Assembly (NCBI RefSeq): GCF_910594005.1
Contig: NC_057838.1
Location: forward strand, 32,418,001 to 32,482,000
From: Cervus elaphus
Taxonomy: Eukaryota > Chordata > Mammalia > Artiodactyla > Cervidae
DNA: 64,000 bases
Reading direction: 5' to 3'
Positions 21,047-33,650 of this stretch are shown in pieces (position 1 is the stretch's first letter; each line of letters starts with the position of its first letter). The position numbers and the translations under genes were made by a program. The notes under the pieces are model-generated. The model did not search any database, was not told the origin of the DNA, and was given only the letters and a program-made list of their open reading frames with translations.

Positions 21047-24000
21047 TACACACATATATAGACACACACACATAGATATCAGTTTTTCAATTAGAGAAGA
21101 CATTGTAGCTGATTTATGCAGTTATAAAATCAATCTTTAATATTCTTATATGTGTTATTAACTGATAAACAGAGGGCAGGGAAATAAAAGTATTTCACTA
21201 CCAAAGGCAGGTGGTGCTGGTGACAGAATGGGGCAAATCTATGTAAAAAGAAAAATACATCTGCAGAGTGGAATGGGAAACAGCAGGTGCCAATGACTTC
21301 CGTGCCACATGTATCCTTATAATTCTAATTAGCTGTGCACAAGGTTCATTTGAGGAACAGGAGGAGATTGTGCTCTTCAACACCTGCATGAACATCCCCT
21401 TCCATCAAATTATAGGATCCTTTCTTCCTGGAGTTTCGTCTTTAACTGTACATTTTCAATGTGCCACAGAAAAAAGCAAACCACTTATGTAAAATTGCTT
21501 TGATGTGGTGGTAGGTTAGAGAGATTTTTAAACTGCTACTAATTTTAAATTGCTGCCAATTTTTAAATTGACTGTGGCTTAAATCAGTTTTTAGTGATTA
21601 CTAATACCTAGTTTTATTTGACTTAATTGAAAAGTCTGATTCCAAAATAAATAAAGAACTCATGAACCACTGTGCAAAGCTAACCTTCTCTTTTTTAATC
21701 TCCAGAGTCTGGAAACTGATTTGAGGATATGGATTTTTTAAAAATAATAATACTTCATTAATAGTACCATGGATATTTCAAACTAACTGATTTATTAAAG
21801 TAAATTTTAAAAGAATAAGCAAAACCAAAATAACTTGCAAGATATATTTTATTCTATGATACCTACAACAAAGCATATTTCTATTCATTGCTATTTTAAT
21901 TTTAATGAATAAGAAAAATTAATAGTTCATATCCCTGGATTCATGTTGCAAAGTATCTTATTTAAAGTGTTCTGTAATTAAAAACCTGGCCTCTTTTTGT
22001 TTCTCATTGATACCTGAGATGTAAAGCTTTCAGGTATGTGAGTATGATGTCCACCTCTCAAATGGACCTTGGCTTCCACTGTAATCTCCCATGACATTTT
22101 TACAGCAGAGGCTAAAGAGTTTGGAAGCAGTTCATGCTTTACTGTCTCTGTGATATGAAGAAAGTTCATTCCCCTGGTGGATTCTGGCTAGGGCAGAGTG
22201 GAAAGATTTCTTAAGATTCCAGTGGAAAGCGTTCCTCTCATAAGGGAACCATGTAAATTTCTTACGAAATTTTTCTACATAAAGCCCAGGGAGGCTCAGC
22301 TACCATCAACTTACACTTACCAGAGGATTCATAGACTAAGGACTGATTTTTTCTTCAGTTTTCCAATGTGGAAACTGGGAAAACTTTTTATGTGCCAGCA
22401 ATTTGACACTTATCAAATATCAGCTTAATGAGTGAGGCATAATTCCCCCCTTTTTACAGATATGAAAACTAAGGTTTACATACTTGTCCCATAATTATGC
22501 AGATGGTAAGGGATATAAGCATACCTGAACTCCTTGATTTCAAAACACACCAAATTATCATGCTATCATGCCTCTCAAGCAAGCTATAAAAGGGAATGTC
22601 CCTGTGGGTTCAGTCTGATCTCTCTTGGACTCCAAATTTAATATTAACTTTAAATTTAGCTAAGCTTTAGCTCAAGTGTTTCTTTTCTTACACATCTATA
22701 TGGAAACCTTATAACCCAACTAGTTGAAATTTTAAATCCTTTGCTCTATTTTCAGATGAGGAATCAAAACATATGTGGCAATGATTTTGATCACCTATTC
22801 AGATTTCTTCTCCTTTAAGGTATAAATTCTGTAACTCAGGGTAAGATTCCCTCAGGTTCAAGGATAAAACCAGAGTAGTCTAAATTATTAGCCTATGAAT
22901 TCCCCCGGCAATTGGCAGGGATGTAGGCTGGAGAGTTTATTATGTGTCCTAAATTGGCTCAGACCACAGATAATGAAATGCTGCTGGCAGCCTTCTTACT
23001 ACCATTGGTGAAGCCAGTCTTAGAATGAGGACACAGCCTAGGCAGCAGAACAACCTAGAGCCTTGATGACATCATTAAACCATTATTGGTGCTTTGCCTA
23101 GAGACTGCCTTACCTTTAAAACACCTGTTTTTGTTTTTTTCTCTAATATAATAACTTGTTTTATTGTTCATTCAATTTGAGTCAATATGTTTTCTTATTT
23201 GCAGCCTAAAACATTCTGAATGATACACTCACTGTACATCAGTTTTTCTTTTAGGAAACATAGTTGTTGATTATATTGGTTAAATCATTTGTTTCCCTTT
23301 GGGGATGCTGAAACCTATAAAGGAAATTTTCCATTTTCTGACTTTTCAAAAAGTATTTGGAACACAATGCACAGAATTTAGCTGATCAAGGAAAGAGCCA
23401 AATTATAACACAAGCAAATTTGAAGTTTATGATACCTAGGGAGAAAGAAAGAACTCAAAATGAAAGGGAACTGGTGATTCAGAGTCAGTACATAAATAAT
23501 GGCTCAGAGTGGCTCTCAAAGGAATCATCCACCATATTATATCTTGAGCAAAATATAAAGCTGAAACTACCTAAGATGCCATAATGTTTTCAGAATTAGG
23601 TATTGGCTAATGGTCCTTTACAAATTCTGGCTTGGCTATTCACAAGATAATAAAAATTTAGCTACCAATAATCCTCTTGCATATTTTCTTTTGAAAGTGT
23701 TGATATGTTGTTCATAGAAAACTACTTTCTGTGAATGGACATCTTTTTTCTGTTTGAATAAATTATTTTAATTGTGCAAAGCTACAAGCCAAAATGTTTC
23801 TACATATGAATTATAAATCCAGCAGAAATAAAGGAGACCTCAGGGAAATACACCACATCATCACCTTTGCAAGTTTTTTTATCAGAAGCCACCGCTGAGG
23901 AAAGGAAAGAAAAATTTCTCAATTCTTTGCTCCAGCCACCAAGCCTCTTCCCTCCATTCTTTGAAACTCACTCTTAAGTGGAAAATCAGCTCTCTCAGAA

Positions 24001-24056
24001 TTGTGAAGATGTACTCAACTTTGTAGCCTGATGGTGCAGCATATTGCCTGGCATCT
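21047..24056. other. Unique sequence with CA tract and possible MIR
   Basis: A short acacatatatagacacacacaca tract follows the SINE at about 21050-21080. The rest is AT-rich and unrecognised, apart from a probable MIR near 22400-22560, listed separately. Confidence 0.5.
22395..22565 (-). repeat. MIR SINE, minus strand (probable)
   Basis: The order 'tttttacagatatgaaaactaaggtttacatact', 'ccataattatgcagatgg', 'cctgaactccttgatttcaaaac' follows the antisense MIR pattern 'ttttacagatgaggaaactgagg', 'acacagctag', 'gaactcaggtct'. It is a weak match. Confidence 0.5.
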
Positions 24057-24072
24057 AATAGAGGATGGATGA

Positions 24073-24252
24073 GCTTTTCTGGTGGCTCAGTATCTGCCTG
24101 CAATGCAGGAGACTTGCAGGAGACGTGGGTCCAACCCCTGAGATGGGAAGATTCCCTGGACAAGGGAATGGGATCCCATGTTCAAATGAGACTGGTAGGC
24201 TACAGTCCATGGGGTTGCAAAGAGTCAGACATGACTTAGCGACTAAACAACC
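24073..24252 (+). repeat. Bov-tA SINE with 16-bp target duplication
   Basis: Plus-strand Bov-tA beginning 'gcttttctggtggctcag' and ending 'gcgactaaacaacc'. The 16-bp word aatagaggatggatga is exactly repeated at 24057-24072 and 24253-24268. Inside, the head has a small tandem duplication (caggagacttgcaggagac) and a deletion in the body. Confidence 0.95.
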
Positions 24253-24764
24253 AATAGAGGATGGATGATATCAAACACTAGATTGTGAAGAACAGATGTG
24301 TATTCTCACAGATGTGTGGTCTTCCAAAGACCAAAGCACTGGACACTTGTTGATCCTAACAAATACATGTTAAATGTATAGGGGCACTTGTACTTGAGCA
24401 GATTCTCATTGCATGTTTATTAAATATATATACAATTCATGGCCAAGTTTCAACATTTGCAAATTTCCTTGGTTCCTTTCACTGAATTTATCAAGTATTA
24501 GCTAAATATTTACCAACTTTAAGGATACTTCATTTTACTAAGCATGCTAAAAGAAACAAATGGAGCAGAATTCTGGAAATGTTTCTGTGATTTCCTACAA
24601 TGATTTATGTGACTTTAACATTGACACTTCACCTTCCTGAGCCTCACACTCAGCATATGTTAAATAACGTGTGCAGGGGGAAGCAAAGAGATAAAGCTGT
24701 ACTGGTATCTGGCACAGGAAAGAGAGTAAATACATATTAATATCTTTTTTGCTTATTAGTTCTT

Positions 24765-25640
24765 TTTTTTAAAATATTGAGACAAGATTCCTATGCCATA
24801 AAACCTACCCTTTTAAGGAGTATAGTTCAGTAAGTTTTAGTATATTCACAAGATTATGCTCCCAAAACTCCATTTGCTACCCCCTACATCCAATATGAAC
24901 TCCTGGTCTCTGGCAAACACTGGTCTACTCACTTTCTCTATGGACTTGCATATTCTGAACATTTCATATAAATGGAACTACACAATATATGGCCTTTTGT
25001 GTCTGGCTTCTTTACTTATCATAACATTTCCAAGGTTCATCCAGTTGTAGCATGAATAGCTACTTTATTCACTTTCAGGGCTGAATAATACTCCACCATT
25101 TGCATATACCACATTTCTTTCTTCATTCATTAACTGATGAACATTTGAGTTGTTTCTGCTTTTGGCTACTGTAAACAATGCCAATAAATATTTGTGTACA
25201 ATTATTTTTGAAGATATACTTTAATTTCTCTCATGTATATAAATAGGGTCATAAAGAAACTTTATGTTTAACTTTATTGAGGAACTGTCAAACTTGTAAA
25301 TCAGCTGCTTCACCTTACATTCCCATTAGTAATGTATGAAGGTCTGATTTCCCCACCACTTCATCAATAGTTATTCCTCTCTTTCTTATTATAGCCAACC
25401 TAATTGGTTAAAAATGGTATTTCAGTGTAGTAGTTTTGATTTGCATTATTTATGTTTTCCTGATGTCTAATAATTTTGAAAATGCCTTCCTATGATTACT
25501 GGCCATTTCTACATCTTTGAAGAAATATCTATTCAAATGCTTCATCCATTTTTGACTGGGTTATTTGACTTTTAATAGTTAAGTTGTAAAATTTCGTTAT
25601 ATGTTCTGAATATTAGATCATTATCAGATAAATGAACAGT
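24765..25640 (-). mobile_element. Old L1 3' end, minus strand
   Basis: The antisense of an old L1 3' end is clear: 'catatgccataaaacctacccttttaaggagtatag'-like at 24790, 'catataaatggaactacacaatatatggccttttgtg' at 24965, then ORF2 remnants such as 'ttcattcattaactgatgaacatttgagttg'. It shares its 3' part with the copy split by the BovB at 16400-20270. Confidence 0.85.
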
Positions 25641-25730
25641 ACAATAAATGTTATTACATTGCATTTTTGTTAAGTGATTTAATATATTTATTATTAATTA
25701 CTGAATTACTATTTATCATAACAATTAATT

Positions 25731-25807
25731 GGGATTCTCTGGTACCCCAGATGATAAAAAATCTGTCTGCAATGCAGGAGACCCAAGTTCGATCTCTGGG
25801 TCAGGAA
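25731..25807 (+). repeat. Bov-tA head fragment
   Basis: Only the tRNA-like head survives: 'gggattctctggtaccccag', 'tgcaatgcaggagacccaagttcgatctctggg'. It is truncated at 'tcaggaa' by deletion or incomplete copying. Confidence 0.75.
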
Positions 25808-25999
25808 TTAGTAATCATTGCTTAATAATATGATATTAATACAGATTAATATCAGAAAAAAATAAGCTAAAAGGCAAAAAACTGTTGTTAAGAGTTAAAG
25901 AAGGGCATTTTAATGAAAAAACAGGTGTTGCTAAACCTCCAGTTATCCTTTGGTACTTTTTGCTTGGTATGTATTTTTCCAATCTCTTACTTTAGACCT

Positions 26000-27600
26000 A
26001 TTTTTGTCTTTTAATCTAAAGTATAGCTCTTGCAAATACTGTGTATTTGTATCACATAAAAAATATTCTGTCAAATTAGCCTTTTTATTAGAGTGTCTAA
26101 CCTACTTCCATTTAACATAATTAATGGTAAGTAAAATTTGTACTGCCATTTTGCTATTTATTTTGTATATGTCTTGAGTCTTTTTGTTCTTCTCTTTCTC
26201 CATTACTGCCTTATTTTTTTGTTAAAAACCTATTTCCCTATGTACCTTTTTCATTTCCATATAATTCTTTTACTACTTTTTGTGTTATTTTTTTAGCAGT
26301 TGCCCTGGGGATTATAATTAAAGCTTATAATGATCTAGTTTGGATTAATTTCAACTTAATTTCAGTAGCAAACAAAAACTTTGCTCTTATATATTTCTAT
26401 TACCTCCCCCTCATTTACTGTCATGCAAGCTACATTTCTACACACTGATGCTCATAAACACAATTTTATAACCATCACTGCTTTATGCAATTATCTTAAA
26501 AATCAGGTATGATTTTTAGAAAGAAGTTACAAAGAAAAATACATTTAGACTGTATGCTTACATTTAAATACATTATTACTTTCATTGGTTTTCTTCCTTT
26601 CTTCTTGTGGATTCAAGTTATTGCTAGTGTCCTTCCATGTCAGCGTTAGGGTCTTCCTATAATTCTCTCAGGACTGGTTTGCTAGTGGCAAATCCTGTCA
26701 GTTTTTGTTTACCTGGAAATGTTTTTCTCTTACATTTATGATCTGTATAGAATTTTGGGCTCAGTATTTTTTTTTCTTTTGGCACAGTGAATATTCATTC
26801 TATTGTATTCTTGTCTCAATGACTTCTAATGAGAATATGAGTGGCTCCCATATTGAGGTATTTTGTCCAAAATGAATCACTTCCCTCTTGCTGCTTTCAA
26901 GTTTTTCTTTGGCTTTCAGAAGTGCAGTTGTGGCATATCCTGCTGTGGATCTATCTGAGTTTATCCTATTAAGGTCCATTTGGCTTCCTAGATGATATAT
27001 TAACACTATTCATCATATTTGGGGGGTTTTCAGTCATTATTTTTTCAAATATTACTTCTATTCCCATCTCTTTTTTTCCTCTGAGCCTCATATAATGCAT
27101 ATATTGATACACCTAGTGGTAAACCACAAGTCTCTCAGATTCTTCGCCTTCTTTTATTCTTTTTTCCTTTTGTTTCTCAAACTGAATAATCTCACCTGAT
27201 CTACATTCAAATTTACTGCTTTATCTTCAAATTGAAGATTATGACTGTATAGTGAATTTTTCACTTCACTTATTCTACTTTCCCATTCTAGAATTTCTAT
27301 TTTTTAATAATTTGAGTCTCTTTATATGCTTTAGTGAAACATCTTTCTCACACTTTCATTTAGTACTTTACAAACGGTTTCTTATAATTATCTGAATATC
27401 TTGAAATTTGATTTAAAATTTTTTGCTATAAGCAAAAAATCTAGATTTATTCTGGAACAGTTTCTGTATGCTTCCTTTTTTCCTGTGTGTGAATCACAGT
27501 TTCTCATGTGTTTACATGTCTTATAATTTTTTTAATGACCATTTTAAATAAGGTAACGTTGCAGCTCTGTACATCAGCTTCTCCTTCCTCAATGTATACT
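26000..27600 (-). mobile_element. Old L1- or HAL1-like sequence (uncertain)
   Basis: Antisense stretches such as 'ctagtggcaaatcctgtcagtttttgtttacctggaaatg' and 'tgaatattcattctattgtattc' feel like an ancient L1/HAL1-type element, but I cannot assign a family with confidence. A 68-codon minus frame lies at 26800-27006. Confidence 0.4.
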
Positions 27601-27674
27601 GTTGCTGCAGTCTGCTGTTGGCACGGGTGTTGGTGAATTCTTTCAAGTCTGTATTCTTTGTTGCATATAGCCAC

Positions 27675-27707
27675 TGAAATGTGTGTGTGTGTGGTGTGTG
27701 TGTGTGT
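27675..27707. repeat. TG microsatellite
   Basis: Runs of gtgtgtgtgtgtggtgtgtgtgtgtg with a single interruption. It creates a cysteine- and valine-rich start to an otherwise unsupported 152-codon reading frame. Confidence 0.9.
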
Positions 27708-28139
27708 TTTGCTTAGTGGTCAGATAATGATTGTGCACATATTTTCTCAAATGCCTACAAGCAATAAGTCTCCTCATCTTTGCCAAGGACTCTGTGCATT
27801 TTGGGGTATGCTCTCAATTCTCAGACAAAATTTTTACTCTGTCTTTATTTCCTGTATACATAGAGCCTTAACATTGGCCAGAGGTGAAACCTTAGGACTA
27901 TATCAGGTCTTCAGGATCCACACAGCCACAAGAATGTGCACAGGTCTATATATGCATCTAGCCTTCTATATTAACAGAAATACAGCAGAATTTTTTAGTT
28001 TCTTGTGGACATCTCATTTCTCAACTTTTCCTTTTGTGCTTTTTGTTAGCCTATTGTTTGATTCAACTATGTTCAACCATCTCAGGCATCCTGAGATATT
28101 AAACAACTGCATCTGATTTTTACCTATTTACTTATTTTT

Positions 28140-29480
28140 TGGATAAATACTTCCAAAGAAAGGGATGGTCACATCATCAAACTCTGAGTCAGGTCAAAGA
28201 TGGCTTTGTGAATACAGTCTTTTGGAAGATCACCGCAGGTATTCTCCAGTTAAGTTGCACATAATGGCAACTTCCTGATAATGGGATTTTGAAGTAGCTC
28301 CAATCAAGTTCTACTACCTCCAGTGACTACCAGGATGCTATTTTTCACCCATTTAGAGATGAGGAAGGGACTGAGGACAGGAAAAATTAAAATCCAGCAG
28401 AGTCTAATATGTTCTTACTGGGGTTACTCAAGAAAGCTGTTTCTCTTGGATTAACACTCCTCAGATTGTTGAAAGCCTTTGGTTAATATCCAGAGCCTAA
28501 AAAAAGCTGATTCTGATGATTTTTCCCAGTGTTTTCATTACTTTCATGGAGGAAAGAATTTTTAGAAGTCACTTCTCTGTCATTTTTGTTGCCATTACCC
28601 CAAACTTTTTTGTTTTTTAAATCCCTGATTCATCAATTCAGGGACAATTATAAAAATCAACCTCTGTATGGTGACATAGCCCTATTTGCCAGCTCTTAGA
28701 ATATATCATTGCCTTATCTGTACTCTACAAGTTAACATAGAATCTACGTAAGTCCTGATTTCCAAGGTTTTCTTCAAAGGAAACAGAATTGCCTAAGCTG
28801 GAAAAACAGAAAAGAATTCTAGTCTAGGAGAATTCATGTTTACTTATCATATATTTCATGGTAAGATGTAGGCAAAAGGAAAATAAGCCCAAAGTTGTAA
28901 TTTATATCTTAAAACTAATTTTAGGAAATTAGAAGTACAATATAAAAAATCTGACAAGCAATCTAGGATCATAATCTGAATGATGTCATTTGGAAAGTAA
29001 AGAAAAGTATATACCATATCCTGGGGAATATTTAGACACTGTGTTGTTGAGTTTTTGTATGTGTGTGTCCGTGCATGTGCCGGTTGTCCTAACACACAGA
29101 GTTTAAGAACCACTGTGTCTAAAATTTGACAGTATAGTACATGGGACCATGCTAGATACTGCCCTGCCTTAATCATTTAATCTTTACAAGAATCAATAAA
29201 AGGTAATATTCTGAATGAGTAAACTGAGGCTTCAGGTATTTAAATACTGATCAAAGATATACATCAAGCAATCAATTAACTAACATTTGAATCCAATTCT
29301 AACTTAACGTTCCCCTCAGAGCTCTCAGCGCTCAAGAAGAAGTACCAACAACAATTCTCCCTTTTGGATACACTAAACTTCATTGATTGGAAAATTGTAA
29401 AAACAAAAAAACTTACTATTTGCAAGGTGGTGATCTTAGAACAAAGATTGCTTAAAGTGCAGTGAAAGACACAGATAAGG
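28140..29480. other. Unique sequence with possible MIR
   Basis: No gene or clear repeat. The stretch near 29165-29300 (aatcatttaatctttacaagaatcaataaaaggtaa, then aaactgaggcttcaggta) may be an antisense MIR. Confidence 0.45.
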
Positions 29481-29829
29481 AATTAGGCAAATAATATTAA
29501 TAAGTACTATGCTATAAAAAAAGACACATAAATGAGAGGCCATAACAGAGGGAGCTGACTTAGACTACGGGTTTGGCAAACAATGAATTGATTGTGTGAT
29601 ATTTACACTAAGGTCTGAAGGGTGAGTAGGAAGACACAGCATGGAGAAAGGACACTAAGCTGGGGAGAGATTCTGAGGACAAGAAGCAGAGTAAGTGAAA
29701 TGCCGTGAGTGAGAGGAAAGGCAGATTAAAAAGAAAGCTGGAGAACTCAGCAGAAGGGCAGAGATCAGGCTTGGATTTATAGGCTACAATAGCAATATTT
29801 ACTTTCCCAACAAAAATTTAAAAAGCTCT
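29480..29829 (-). mobile_element. L2 3' region, left part (split by BovB)
   Basis: The stretch 'aataagtactatgctataaaaaaagacacata' then 'gaaggatgag'-like 'aggtctgaagggtgagtagg' then 'gagattctgaggacaagaagcagagtaagtgaaatgccgtgag' follows the order of antisense L2 3' sequence. It stops at the BovB and resumes after 30858. Confidence 0.6.
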
Positions 29830-30857
29830 ATAAAGAGATGGGCATAAACACCATCTGACCTGCCTCTTGAGAAACCTACATGCAGGTCAGGAAGCAACAG
29901 TTAGAACTGGACATGGAACAACAGACTGGTTCCAAACAGGAAAAGGAGTACCTCAAGGCTGTATATTGTCACCCCGCTTATTTAACTTATATGCAGAGTA
30001 CATCATGAGAAATACTGGCTGGAAGAAGCACAAGGTGGAATCAAGATTGCTGGGAGAAATACCAATAACCTCAGATATACAGATGACACCACCCTTATGG
30101 CAGAAAGTGAAGAAGAACTAAAAAGCCTCTTGATGAAAGTGAAAGAGGAGAGTGAAAACATTGGCTTAAAGCTCAACGTTCAGAAAACTAAGATCATGGC
30201 ATCTGGTCCCATCACTTCATGGGAAATAGATGGGGAAGCAGTGGGAGCAGTGTCAGACTTTATTTTTGGGGGCTCCAAAATCACTGCAGATGGTGATTGC
30301 AGCCATGAAATTAAAAGACGTTTACTCCTTGGAAGGAAAGTTATGACCAACCTAGATAGCATATTAAAAAGCAGAGACATTACTTTGCCAACAAAGGTCC
30401 GTCTAGTCAAGGCTATTTTTTTCCAGTGGTCATGTATGGATGTGAGAGTTGGACTGTGAAGAAAGCTGAGCGCCGAAGAATTGATGCTTTTGAACTGTGG
30501 TGTTGGAGAAGCCTCTTGAGAGTCCCTTGGACCGCAAGGAGATCCAACCAGTCCACCCTAAAGGAGATCAGTCCTGGGTGTTCACTGGAAGGACTGGTGC
30601 TGAAGCTGAAACTCCAATACTTTGGCTACTTCATGCAAAGAGTTGACTCATTGGAAAAGACCCTGATGCTTGGAGGGATTGGCAACAGGAGGAGAAGGGG
30701 ATGACAGAGGATGAGATGGCTGGATGGCATCACTGACTTGATGGACATGAGTCTGAGTAAACTCCAGGAGTTTATGATGGACAGGGAGGCCTGACATGCT
30801 GCGATTCATGGGGTCGCAAAGAGTTGGACACGACTGAGCAACTGAACTGAACTGAAT
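29830..30857 (+). mobile_element. BovB, 5'-truncated, plus strand
   Basis: The plus-strand BovB starts within the reverse transcriptase (gagatgggcataaacaccatctg) and runs to the ctgaactgaactga terminus at about 30857. It is one of the least diverged copies. A frameshift in the RT and others downstream make it inactive. Confidence 0.93.
29867..30704 (+). pseudogene. BovB reverse transcriptase remnant (three frames)
   Basis: Three overlapping frames (29867-30121, 30097-30459, 30426-30704) encode consecutive parts of the same protein. They show TGHGTTDWFQTGKGVPQGC, then a shift that converts the YADD region into SDIQMTPPLW, then MAESEEELKSLLMKVKEES. The last part is the C-terminal zinc-like FELWCWRSLLRVPWTARRSN. 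About one third of ORF2 is present. Confidence 0.9.
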
Positions 30858-31640
30858 AAAGAACTTTAAGCAAGATAGTGACATAACAAGGTTAAATATT
30901 ACTCTGAATGGGACCTTTCTGGAATTGTTCTACAATTTATTATGGGTCTGTAATTATTTCTTAATTTTTTTCTCTTTTATAAAGTGATGCACAAAGGAAC
31001 CGAAAAGATTCATTTTACTAAGTCATAAACAATACATTGAAGGCAAGGAAGGGGAGGAGATGTGTGGGTGAGGGGTAGAGTAGAACCAGAGGAAACAGTT
31101 AGAAGCCTACCACAGCGGTCTGGTGAAGGTGTTAAAGGCAAAGCCAGAAAGAAGAGTGTGTGTTCCGTTCCATGTCTCACCTGGAACTAAAACCTTTATG
31201 AGGAGAATGAATGAGAAGAATCTATCAAAAGGGACTCCCATGTTTCCTATGTTAAGTGTTTAAATAGTGCCATTTCCTGAGATGGATAAACAAAGAGAAA
31301 CAGTATTACTGGAGGATGACTAGAAAATAGATCTGGGATGTACAATGTTTGAAATGCTTCTAAACCATCCAAATGTTGATGTCAAGTAGACAGGGGATAT
31401 ATAGGTTTCAAACTCAAAAGATGTGAACATGTAAGTCTTCAGGTATAGATAGTGTTTAAAGCCATGGAGGTCTAAGTTCACCAGTGGTAAAAAGGTAGAG
31501 TCAGAAAAGAGGGAAAAAGCCAAGTTCTAAGGAACAATAATATGTAAAGATTGGATAGATCAGGAAAGTTTATAAAAGGAGATGAAAAACTTTTACTAGT
31601 GAAGGATTTATATTCTAAGGCAAGAGATTCAATAGCCAAG
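30858..31640 (-). mobile_element. L2 3' region, right part (probable)
   Basis: Sequence continuing the interrupted L2: 'actttaagcaagatagtgacataacaagg', 'gaaacagttagaagcctaccacagcggtctggtgaaggtg', 'caaatgttgatgtcaagtagacagggg'. The order fits a known old antisense mammalian repeat, most likely L2. Confidence 0.5.
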
Positions 31641-31859
31641 ATCAAATACCAGCTCTTTGGATTAGTTATCGTGTTTTCCATATTAACTGAAAAACCTAAA
31701 AGAAATACAAGCTTTACCAGTGGGTGTGTAAGATCTGTAACAAAGATTTTTCCATGGTGAGCAAAGCGGAGAAGGCTTTCATCTGCTTCTGTCTTTGGCT
31801 TGAGGTTCCTCAGAAGTCCCGAAGCACCAAAGAGTCAACTTTCCTATAGGTGCTAGAAT

Positions 31860-32165
31860 CCCTTCTGCTTGAACACATCCAGAGATTGGACACTGGTAAT
31901 TTACCACTTCCTGAGGCATCTTTGGAGAGCTGAAACTGTTAGAAAACTCTTTCTGGTACTCAGCTAAAATCTGTCATCCTGTGGCTTCCATCCATCATCC
32001 TAATTTTACTCCTTGTGGCCACATAAAACCAAATTCTCTTTGTAACATGACAATGCTTCAAACATGTATGCAAAACTGTTGTGTCCACCAAGACTTCTTT
32101 TCTCCTGGCAAAAATGTCGCTGGTAGCTTGCATCAGTCCTCATAAGGCATGGTTACGAATCAAGT
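31860..32165. repeat. Ancient LINE-like fragment (uncertain)
   Basis: The stretch 'ctgtcatcctgtggcttccatccatcatcctaattttactccttgtggccacataaaacc' and 'gtcctcataaggcatggtta' resemble a conserved old LINE (CR1- or L2-type) segment. Family unassigned. Confidence 0.35.
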
Positions 32166-32765
32166 CAAGTAAACTGTGCTCCAGTTTATATAACATACAC
32201 CTGTTATAAGAGAGAGCTAACCCTATTAATAGGCTGAATTTATGTTATAAGGTTCAGACTTGTCTAGTAGTTTGGGCAAAATCAGGTTAATAAAAAGTTT
32301 TATAGTAATGAGACTCCATTTGACTTAAAATATGAAATAGGCTTTAAATACTACAATTCTGCTATGGGAGGGGCATAAATAGGTAGCCATAAAAAGAAAA
32401 TGTTTGAAAAATATATTAGTATTTCATCCCTGGAATATGCACACACACCCTTATTTAAAGCATAGCCAAAAATATTATTATTCATATATATACATTATTA
32501 AGTAATTTAATCTTTTTTTGAAGCAGTTCTTTTCATATAGTTCACTGAATTTGGTGGGGTGGATTATCTTTGGCATTGCTGACCTCTGGTTTCACTACAT
32601 TCACTTCAGATTTAGTATAAATGTGCAAGGCCACCATGTGTGTAATTTTATTTCAATATCCCCTTGAAACTTGGATAAAAATAGTATGAAATAGCTTCTA
32701 TGTCATATTCAAGTCAATAAATATTTGTGAACCTTATACCACTTCTAGGTCCTGTGAATGTTACT
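32165..32765. other. Unique AT-rich sequence
   Basis: No repeat or gene recognised. Confidence 0.5.
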
Positions 32766-32777
32766 AGAAAAATGCAT

Positions 32778-32988
32778 GTGCTTGTGCTCAGTCGCTTCAG
32801 TTATTCCAACTTTTTGTGACTTCAGCCCACCAGGCTCCTCTCTCTATGTAATTCTCCAGGCAAGAATACTGAAATGAGTTGCCATTCCCTCTTCCAGGGG
32901 ATCTTCACAACCCAAGGATCGAACCAGCATCTACTGTATCTCCTACATTGCAGGCAGTTTCTTTACTGTTGAGCCACCAGGGAAGACC
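32778..32988 (-). repeat. Bov-tA SINE with 12-bp target duplication
   Basis: A minus-strand Bov-tA flanked exactly by the 12-bp word agaaaaatgcat at 32766-32777 and 32989-33000. On the plus strand it starts with the 3' end (gtgcttgtgctcagtcgcttcag) and ends at 'accagggaagacc'. Confidence 0.95.
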
Positions 32989-33037
32989 AGAAAAATGCAT
33001 TTGCTCTTCCAAAACATTGTTCCATTTTTACTTTTTA

Positions 33038-33239
33038 AATTATCATTTATTTATTTGGCTGTGCCAAGTCTTAGTTGAGGCACGCAGGATCTTTTTAGTT
33101 GTAGCATGGGGAATCCTTAGTTGTGGCATGTGAATACTTAATTGCAGCATGTGGATCCAGTTTCCCAACAAGAGATCAAACCATGGCTGCCTGCATTGGG
33201 AGTGCAGAGTTTTAGCTACTGGACCACCAGAGAAACCCC
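33038..33239 (-). repeat. CHR-type SINE, minus strand
   Basis: Minus-strand start 'ggggtttctctggtggtcca' and a TAAATAAATGA-like tail at 33040. The internal 'ttagttg.ggcatg' unit is repeated three times. Confidence 0.88.
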
Positions 33240-33462
33240 TTATTTTTATTTATAAAGCAAATAATAGTGGCCCCCCTCCATTTTAAAGATAAGAGAACTG
33301 AAGCTGAGGGATACAGAATTTGAAATCCAATCATCCTTTGTGATACAAAGATGCTACCCTCAACTCTGGAAATACACATTTCAGAATGTAGTATTGACTG
33401 GGAGTTTAAAAAAAAAATGGCTTAGAAATCTAAGTTCTCTGTTTTGAATTAAACATCTATTT

Positions 33463-33650
33463 CTAGCAGACTATGCAATCTTTGTCAAGTCATTTAACCT
33501 CTCTGTGCCTCAGTTTCCTCATTATGTTAAACAGGAATATTAGTATCTGTATCTTCATTTGCTTGAGCATATAAGGGGATGTACATAATGTTTTTTAGAC
33601 ATGAAATTCTGGCATATGGTATTAAGTACACAATAAACAGCAACTAAAAA
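33463..33650 (+). repeat. MIR SINE, plus strand
   Basis: Strong order of MIR landmarks: 'agcagactatgcaatctttgtcaagtcatttaacctctctgtgcctcagtttcctca', then 'aggaatattagtatctgta' and 'cacaataaacagcaa'. Confidence 0.85.

Noticed and set aside
27658..28116. 152-codon forward reading frame
   Set aside because: It is the longest open frame outside recognised transposon coding sequence, but its start is made by a TG microsatellite and the rest has no motif. It lies beside old L1-like DNA.
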